Source: Butyriboletus loyo (taxonomy: Eukaryota > Basidiomycota > Agaricomycetes > Boletales > Boletaceae). Taken from it: a stretch of DNA of 64,000 nucleotides. The notes under the pieces were generated by a model. That model searched no databases. It saw only the letters and a list, made by a program, of their open reading frames with translations, and was not told the DNA's origin. The DNA lies in assembly GCA_038093515.1 (NCBI GenBank), contig JBBPSI010000014.1, positions 124,001 to 188,000 of the forward strand. The letters run 5' to 3'. Below are positions 56,948-64,000 of this stretch, one piece after another. Position numbers and translations under genes: made by a program. The stretch's first letter is position 1, and the number at the start of each line of letters is the position of its first letter.

Positions 56948-58580
56948 TTAAGCCATTGCTTGAGTGATGGCGTCGACAAGCATGCCGTTGGAATCGCCAC
57001 CAGCCTGATACATGGCAAAGCCGCCGAGACCGGCCTGCTTGATATACTGTCCCTTGACACCTGCAAAATCACATGTCAATGACAAAGACCACTATGGTGA
57101 CCACGAAACATACCAAATGACTGGGCATCATCATAAGAAACCAAGACAGACGTGGAAGGGTTGTAAACAAATGGCTGATGCAAGAGATCTATCAACCATT
57201 GAAACTCAAGGAATCGATCATGGACATACCGTCTGGCTGCATTCATCAAACAAGCCAACCATACCGGAAGCAACGGTACCGTTCGCACTCAGGAAACCGT
57301 CCTGGATCAATGCCCAGAAGTTGTAGATACCCGTGTTGCCATTCCCAACAGGAGGGTTGCCACAGACATCGGAGGAGGTAACGGGTGGGTCCCAAGAGTC
57401 ACCAACGGGGATGTTGGTCTTGTCAAATGAGGTATAGACGTTGAGCGTGCTGCCAGTGACAGCGGTGGACTGGGGGACGTTGAAGCTGTGTCCATAAGCT
57501 GCCACGCCAAGAACAATCTTGTTGGCAGGGAGACCAGCGTTAGTCCAAGCAGCGACTGCAGAAACAGCTGAGCCCTGTTGATCACCAGAAGCAGCGCAGC
57601 TGTCGTTAAGAGGAGAGTTGGGGCCGGTGACACTGCTGAAAGTTCCGTAGAGGTCGTAGTTCATAACCTCTGGAACTTGGCTAAGCGGATGTAAAGACGT
57701 CGAGGGAGAGATAGGTACCAATCCAATCAAGATAACCTGCGTATGCCGAGACATCGGTCAACGGAGTACCAGCGCTACCAACCCAGGGTGCGATACTGGT
57801 TGCAGCAGAGAGGGTAAGATTGGAGGCAACCGTACGCATTTCCTGCAAGAAAGAAAGGAAGTTGGCGCTATCATTGGGGCTGTTGATGTTACAGCCGATG
57901 CCCTGCTTGGCAGGATACTCCCAGCTAAAAGAGGATGAGTAAGATGACGGAAAAGAATAGATGGACGTACTCGAAGTCAAGGCCAGCGAACCCGTGTGCA
58001 AAGGCGTATTGGGCGAGGGAGTTGGCCAAAGTGCTGCGATTGGCAGCGGTGGCAACCGAAGACGACCAGTATATACTACCGTCCCAACCACCGACGGTTA
58101 GAAGGGGTTTTACGTTCTGAAAATGATCGATGAGGGGAAATTGTCCGAGGAAGACGATGGCAAACTCACGTTGGCCGTGGCGGCGGCGGTGAACTGGTCG
58201 ACCATAGAGGGGTCAGTGAGAATGACTTCAATGACACCATCAGAAGAGGGCTGCGCGCTGTAAGGATGGGGTAAATGCGAGGACGAGGGGAGGAGATGCA
58301 AGCATTACGTGAAGAAAGCCATGTGTGTGTAGCCCGTCCAGGAGATATTGGACACGCCGTATTCGGTATACCAATCGGCATACCAAGCCATGGAGATCTT
58401 ACCACTGGTGCCTGCACCCGTGGTAGTGTTGCCTGTGGTAGTGTTGCCTGTGGTAGTGGGCTGCGAGACAGACGATGGGGTGGGCGAAGGAGCAGCTGCG
58501 ACAGAGGTCCTGAGTGAGCAAGTGGGAGCAGCCAGTGCGAGTGGCAAAACGGATAAAAGGGAGAGTGCGGTAGAAAACAT
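56948..58580 (-). CDS. GH18 chitinase, secreted
   Basis: Begins with a signal peptide (MFSTALSLLSVLPLALAAP) and a short Thr-rich linker with three TTTGN-type repeats. The catalytic domain reads KISMAWYADWYTEYGVSN, ISWTGYTHMAFF, LLTVGGWDGS, and the GH18 active-site signature GFAGLDFDWEYP (D-x-D-x-E complete). Then LDWIEVMNYDLYGTFS (the E-V-M join is created by a 51-nt intron around 57673-57723), IVLGVAAYGHSFNV, GNGNTGIYNFWALI, YDDAQSFG and a conserved C-terminus KQAGLGGFAMYQAGGDSN, with the stop at 56948-56950. Total about 430 residues with several short introns, normal for fungal GH18 enzymes of the chitinase type. Likely acts on cell-wall or exogenous chitin. No separate chitin-binding module is seen. 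Confidence 0.9.
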
Positions 58581-59136
58581 TATCGAGGTAGAGAAAAGGA
58601 AGGGAGAATGAAAGATCGTGAGGGGGAATGAGCAAGACCGGCTGCCACTGGTCCATCCTTTTGTAGAGAAAAAAAAATCGGTAATCCGCAAAGGGTTCCA
58701 TTGTTCGGTTCATAATCTGTTGTTTGGGCTAACTTGGAACATCATTCATAAGCGGGCATTGTGCACGAGTGAGAAGAAAAAAACCACAGATTTGGCGAGG
58801 AGGACACGCGGTCAGCTTTTGTTGGTCAAATCTCAAACATGACGCAGGCGAATGGATGACTGGGATGAGAATGGGATGGCTTCAATCACCGTCGCGCTCC
58901 ACACCGCTCACCACCGCCAACCACGTCGATCAAGAGTGCAATGCTTCTTATCGTCAGCACTCGCTTCTAGCGAGCGCCTTGATTCAGCCACGAAGAGACG
59001 GACATTCCTTTGTTAAATTAACATCGCAATTGATCGTATCTACTCTAGAAGACGGGTAGCTCATCCTAATTCAACAATCTGCGCCCCCCCGTCAACATCG
59101 TGTAAAGAATACCCAACTCACCGAATCTACAAGCCT
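58581..59136. other. Intergenic between chitinase and Cys-rich gene
   Basis: Promoter side of the chitinase gene and 3' side of the Cys-rich membrane-protein gene. Frames on the plus strand here have no domain. Nothing else is seen. Confidence 0.5.
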
Positions 59137-59700
59137 TCACCGCGTGTCTATCATCGGACTCCGGACGATGCCTATCCGCGCAGCAAGCCGACGTGCTTGT
59201 CTCGCTTCCACCGTTCTCGATCGCACCAACGCGACACTCAGTGCGACTGCTGCAACGAAGAGATTGTACCCCACAAACTCGTAAAAGTCGGCCCGCTCTC
59301 TTGCGACAATCCGCCCGCAGGACTGCCATGCTGGGAGCTCCCCTTGAATCGGCAAGGTCGACGGAGTAAAGGTGGGGTATGGATGCCACGACGGTACGGG
59401 CTCCATAGACGTTATTGTACGGTTAGGGGAGCAGTGCATGAGGCGCCGGTTGCCAAACGGCTGGCAAAATGGCTCGTGTAACTGAGTAAACCGTCAGGGT
59501 CTGCATGAAGCGCTGAATCATGCAGACTGACCGCATCAAGTGGGCATGGCTCGCATTCACCGAATGGACGGCATATTGACAGCGGCGTGGCGGTGGTGTT
59601 GGTTTCGGCGAGTACGACGACAACCTGTAAGAGCACCAACCTACAGAGCGTTAGGACACGGACGGTGAATGGGTGGGGATACTTGCAATACTTGAATCAT
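59137..59700 (-). CDS. Small Cys-rich single-pass membrane protein, uncharacterised
   Basis: Exons 59683-59700, 59532-59624 and 59137-59481 sum to 456 nt, 151 residues. The start MIQVLQ joins VVVVLAETNTTATPLSI, a hydrophobic signal-like segment. Then comes a tight cysteine motif: CRPFGECEPCPLD and, after the second splice, LHEPFCQPFGNRRLMHC, i.e. C-x6-C-x2-C ... C-P/Q-F-G-x3-L-x-H-C. A second conserved block reads AWQSCGRIVARERADFYEF, followed by one transmembrane helix (GYNLFVAAVALSVALV) and a basic tail. I take this to be a conserved fungal family without known function, probably of the ER or secretory pathway with a lumenal disulfide-bonded domain. Its start codon is only 69 bp from that of SEC65 on the other strand. 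Confidence 0.75.
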
Positions 59701-59769
59701 CGGAGTGACGACGAGAGCATGGCATCAAAGCACCGTGAGAATATTTGAATCTGAACCTCGACATCAACC
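59701..59769. promoter_or_regulatory. 69-bp bidirectional promoter (Cys-rich gene / SEC65)
   Basis: Only 69 bases separate the ATG of the Cys-rich gene (-) from that of SEC65 (+), so both must use a shared core region or start upstream within each other. No TATA box is seen. Confidence 0.55.
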
Positions 59770-60815
59770 ATGGCCCGTCGCACAGCTGTCGTCGAAGAGT
59801 TTGACGACGACACCGACCTCCCGCTCCTGTCCCACCCTTTGCCCACTGATGCCCATGGCGCGCTGCTCGAACAGATCGGCGTATCAGACGACGAGAGTTC
59901 TGATGATCTTGACGAAGCGGTTGCTGGTCCTGCATCTCCCTCCCACTCCCAGTTCCGTCCAACGCACTCCCTGGGTACGTCTGCGAAACCGCCATCGAAC
60001 AACACGATCACAGATATCACCCCATACAAGAAGTGTGTATGTTCTCCCTCGTGCTCGCTGAGTCTCATCGCACGAGCAGATGGACGTGCATATATCCAAT
60101 ATACATTGACGCAAAACGGCCCTATGGCAGAGGGGAGCGCAGGATCGCACGCGAGAAGAGTGTTTGGTGGCCCCTTAGCAAAGACATCGCCGACGCTACC
60201 AACCGCCTCGGCCTTGGCACGCTGCACGAAGTGAACAAGTCCCACCCCCGCGACTGGGAGAACCCCGGTCGCGTGCGTGTGCAGTGGAAGAAGGACGGGT
60301 GGCTCGTCAACACTGCTATCAAAACCAGTGCGTTCCCGTCTTTCTCGTCCACCCTTGCTCACGTTTCATCTTTGACGTGGTGACTACATCGACGTCGATG
60401 GTTTGGTCCGCGACGGTTAGAGAGGCAATTGTTGGAGATGATCGCGTTCCAGGTGCAACGGATAAAACCTGACAACATTCCCCGACCGCCGTATACCGCC
60501 TTATCGCTCCCTGTCGCACCTGAAGTTCAGACAACCAAAGCACCCACATCGAGCAAGGGCAAGCAGCCGGCAAAGCTGAAGGGCAGTGGGAACGTGCCCC
60601 CTTTGTTGCCGCAGAAGGCCAGCCGTCTGCCTGCACCCCCACTGCCAGAACCACCCTTAGCAAGCCGCGTGTCGCCATATTCGCCAGCACTAGCTACAGG
60701 CGTGTTGGTCGATACCGTCAAGGCGGGTATGAATGCACAAGATCAAGGGCCATCTGGTCCTGGGATTGGGGGGATGCAGAAAGGCAAGCGGAAAGTTGTG
60801 AGGGTCAGGGGGTGA
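59770..60815 (+). CDS. SEC65: Signal recognition particle subunit Sec65/SRP19
   Basis: RNA-binding SRP subunit that helps assemble Srp54 onto SRP RNA for co-translational targeting to the ER. Exons 59770-60032, 60080-60327 and 60421-60815 sum to 906 nt, 301 residues. The N-terminal ~85 residues are acidic (VVEEFDDDTD, SDDESSDDLDE). The SRP19 fold begins ITDITPYKKWTCIYPIYIDA, then KRPYGRGERRIAREKSVWWP, ATNRLGLGTLHEVNKSHPRD, GRVRVQWKKDGW and IKTKRQLLEMIA. The C-terminus is low-complexity and ends in a Lys/Arg-rich tail (KGKRKVVRVRG), as in Sec65. Both splice joins restore conserved family residues. Divergently paired with the Cys-rich membrane-protein gene. Confidence 0.93.
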
Positions 60816-61583
60816 TTGGCAGGATTACGAAGCACTGTCGTAGTCGACATGAGAAGTATCTTCAAATGTATTGCAATCCATCGTCACCGCGAGCAAGAAA
60901 AACGAGGTCCATCCATTGAATAGTACTCACCCGACATGCGAATGTCAACATTTCGAGTTTGCTGGACTTTAATAAGGCGTTCACAGGACGGAAACCCTCG
61001 TCTCTCTTCTCCTATACACTAGCTAGCAGGCACTCTAGTATAGCAGAATGTCGTTTGTCCATCTGCCCACAGCCCTTGCAATAATATCGATCTCGAAGCA
61101 GCAGCAGGTTTAGACTCCTCCAGGGCGAGGCCCCTCTGGATAATCTGGTGACCAGGCTTGCTTCCTCAGACGTACTACTGCCAGCGGTCACCAAAATAAC
61201 CTAGACATGATCTCGACCGCGGTACCAGCTCGTCGCAATAACGCGCAATTCCGGCGCCATGTCACTCAAATGCGTTCTCGTGGCACATCATGTTGTGCCA
61301 AAGCTTTACTGCATGTTGGCTATCGAGCAAGGACACAGATAGCGTGCTCGCAGGCAAGTGCTCGGTTACAGTAAGTAATACCCTACACACGCGATGCGGC
61401 GATATGATGGTACCATTCTCGATAGAAGCATGCTTCGAGGAAAGTGCGGTATTGCGCCATCTCTTCTGATTAGTGTATCACCCCAGGTATCAAGGTACCT
61501 GGTACTCACTTTATCAGGATACAAAGCAAACGGCATAAATTCGGGATTGCCTACTCTTTGTTATCTCAGATCTGACGCTTGCA
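60816..61583. other. Intergenic, no supported gene
   Basis: Downstream of SEC65 and upstream of the transporter gene. No open frame with a domain (61012-61194 on the minus strand and 61394-61666 on the plus strand appear to be chance). Nothing else is seen. Confidence 0.5.
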
Positions 61584-64000
61584 ATGTCAACCCACAACCT
61601 GCCCAATGCAAGCGAGGCAACTCCTCCCGCTTTCTCAACCATGTCCAAGTCGAGTTCTTGCGTTGACCGCGAATCTGTGACCGAGGACCGTTTTGAAGAA
61701 CGAAGTATTTCGGACCTCGTCGACGAAGAGGAGGAGAAATCTGCCTCAGGTTTGGGAAAGACATTCTTTGGCAAGCGGACAGGTCCTCCCCGTGATCCTG
61801 ACGCCATTGCTACAAGACGCTCTGTGTTTGATGATCCTTATCTTGCGCCGTTCTATTGGCCAAAGAAAGACTATGAGAACATTCATCGTTTCGATCCTTC
61901 AGCGAGGTGGACCTACCGAGAGGAGAAGGTAAGCGGCTCGTGAACGGGGTTTACAATATATTTGACTGTCGTCTAGGCACTCTTGCGCAAGATCGACTGG
62001 AAGATTATGGCCTTGGCCGCTGTCGCCTTTTCTGCGCTCAACCTGGACCGCTCTAATATCAATCAGGCAAACTCAGCCAATTTTCTTTCCGATTTGCACT
62101 TGACGACAAATGGTGAGCGGAACATTCTTCCGATTTCATTGAGGTGTCCGATGAGCCGGCAATTTTTCGGGGATCAAAGACTTCAACATGGGGAATACCG
62201 TTTTCCGCCTTTCCTTCCTATGTGCAGAGTTGCCGTCCCAACTGATTTCGAAACGCGTATGTCAGTCTCATGCCCCGTAGTTCATTCGTTGATGATATCA
62301 GATTGGGCCCGATCGTTGGATACCGACTCAGATGTGTCTCTGGAGTGAGTAACTCGCTGACTCCATGAAACAATGCTGAACAAGCTGTAGGCATCGTTTC
62401 CCTTAGTCAATTCTGGCTTACGGGAAAAACATCTTTCCTTACCAGTCGTGCATTGCTCGGGTGCGAAGAGTTGTCCTTTCATTTTATTGCAATGTCCTGA
62501 CATTGTATGGAACAGACTGCTGCAGGGAGGGTATGACATCATCAATTCTGCTCCCAAGGATTCAACTAATCTCGCACTTTCTAGCTTCATACCCGATCTA
62601 GTTTTATACATGTCTTGTCCGTCCTTCTGATCGTAACCCCCTTGTGTACTAACGATGCGTTCCAGACTTTTACACAAAGACTGAGCTCCCCATTCGCTTG
62701 GCCGGCTTTTGGATGTCCCTGAATTTCTGTGCTATCGTTGCTAGCTTCCTGGCCTATGGCATTCTCCATCTCAATGGTTTTGCAGGAAAAGCTGGATGGC
62801 GGTCAGTCACTCCTATACATTACTACAAGTCTGATCTTTTCATTCATCTTAACTCACAGGTGGTTGTTCTTGATAGAGTGAGTGGCGCGATCGGACTATG
62901 GTTGTTATTCTGCTTAATTGCACCAACAGAGGCTTGATCACACTTGCTATAGGCGTTGTCACTTTTTTCAACATGCCGCCGTCTCCTACCCAGACAAAAA
63001 CGTGGTTCCGACCAAAGGGATGGTTCACTGAGCGTGAAGAGGTGATCATAGTCAACAAGGTCCTCCGTGATGACCCAACCAAGGTGATGAATAACGTGTT
63101 CGTAGAATGATATATGCTAAACATCACCAGGGGGACATGCACAACCGAGAGGGACTAACTCCAAAAAGACTTTGGACTGCTATTTGCGATTACGACCTGT
63201 GGCCTGTGTATGTCCTGTGAGTACGAGGGAATCCTGTGTATTAGCTCTTGCTCAACACCATCCATAGCGGCCTTATGTTCAGTATACCCAGCGGCCCACC
63301 TAGCAATTACCTCACTCTCTTACTTCGAAATGCAGGGCAAGTAAAGGTTCTAGTTCCCATCGATCTGCCGCTGGACTGATCCCCTAGATTTAATACATTC
63401 AATACCAATTTGCTGACTATACCATCTCAAGCGATGGGAATCATCAACATGTTTCTCATCACCCTCGTGTCAGAGGCGGTCAATGAACGTACCATCGTGG
63501 CGATGATGGAGGATCTGTGGGTGTTGCCGTTCCTGGTGGCCATATATGCATTACCATCGAGTCCAAATCCATGGCTCTTCTTCGTCAGTATTTCTCACCA
63601 TCTTTCTGGCAGCGTACTGATTGATTTGCAGGGATTGGTTACTGGACTCCTCTCCTATCCGTACGTGTCCCCAAGCCTTTCTTGTGATGCATGGGCTGAA
63701 TGTCTTGGTCTCAGTTATGCCCATCCAATCCAAGTAGGCTAGAATGTCGAACGAAAAGTCTGCGAGAACTGAGGACTATTTATGACAGGTCGCATGGTGT
63801 TCCAGAAATTCGGGTGCGGTGGCTAGTCGTACCGTCAACGCGTCCTTGTATAACATGTACGTCAATGGTTCATCTTTCTCGCCGGCCCTTTCACTGAATG
63901 CCAAATTGCAGGTTCGTGCAAGCAGGCAGCATCATTGCGGCTCAGATATATGTAGCCAGTGATGCACCCAGATGTACGTCCTCTACTCGTCTTCTGTGCG
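61584..64000 (+). CDS. MFS anion/allantoate permease (Dal5-type), 3' end outside window
   Basis: Starts [20 protein letters not shown] with an acidic cytoplasmic N-terminus of ~110 residues. Transmembrane part: [40 protein letters not shown] (the D-R-x-N/G motif after helix 1 typical of Dal5 permeases), [28 protein letters not shown] helix ([17 protein letters not shown]), then [27 protein letters not shown], and the central loop [20 protein letters not shown] with [20 protein letters not shown]. Further helices run to the window end. More than eight introns. Family members carry allantoate, nicotinate, pantothenate or similar organic anions; the substrate cannot be told from sequence. The reading is intact as far as visible; the 3' part is missing. 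Confidence 0.87.

Overview
The window looks like nuclear DNA of a filamentous basidiomycete, most likely an agaricomycete. Genes lie on both strands, are split by many short introns (about 45-90 nt, gt...ag), and carry basidiomycete-type products: a divergent G-alpha subunit, a hAT transposon tail, a DUF6606 remnant, PTH11-like seven-helix proteins and a mating-pheromone-like CaaX peptide. I rebuilt gene models by hand. For thirteen of them the exon lengths were summed and close exactly on a multiple of three: desaturase, G-alpha, Furry, both zinc-finger/RING genes, pheromone, FTR1, FET3, three seven-helix genes, esterase and SEC65 (the small Cys-rich gene also closes). The other models rest on homology and splice signals only. 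No tRNA, rRNA or CRISPR was seen.

Left part (1-24.4 kb): hAT remnant; acyl-CoA delta-9 desaturase with cytochrome b5 tail (+); a non-canonical G-alpha (+); a GNAT acetyltransferase (-); mitochondrial isoleucyl-tRNA synthetase (+); the giant Furry/Tao3/Mor2 morphogenesis scaffold (+); a DUF4336 protein (+). These are mostly housekeeping or signalling genes.

Middle (24.4-39 kb): an accessory region. Two related genes fuse arrays of C2H2 zinc fingers to a C-terminal RING finger (26.3-30.1 and 35.8-38.8 kb). Between them lie gene-poor DNA, a pair of inverted ~100-bp MITE-like repeats, a 40-residue pheromone-precursor-like gene ending in a CaaX box (minus strand, 31.5 kb) and a broken DUF6606 gene. 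No STE3 receptor was found in the window.

Right part: a divergent high-affinity iron uptake pair, FTR1 permease (-) and FET3 ferroxidase (+), shares a 178-bp promoter with three ATCTGATAA boxes, the kind of site bound by iron-sensing GATA factors. Then serine hydroxymethyltransferase (+), a solo MITE, and a cluster of three paralogous seven-helix membrane proteins (one +, two -) plus one broken copy and a fold-back repeat (46.5-52.4 kb). Last come a type-B carboxylesterase (+), a GH18 chitinase (-), a small Cys-rich membrane protein (-) head-to-head with SEC65/SRP19 (+) across 69 bp, and the 5' part of a Dal5-type MFS transporter (+) cut by the window edge.

The best candidates for something undescribed are the C2H2-RING gene pair, with its recurring 156-nt exon module and introns placed exactly before a zinc-binding histidine; the orphan pheromone-like gene; the G-alpha with a histidine in place of the catalytic glutamine and a required 4-nt microexon; and the FTR1 gene with three GC-AG introns.
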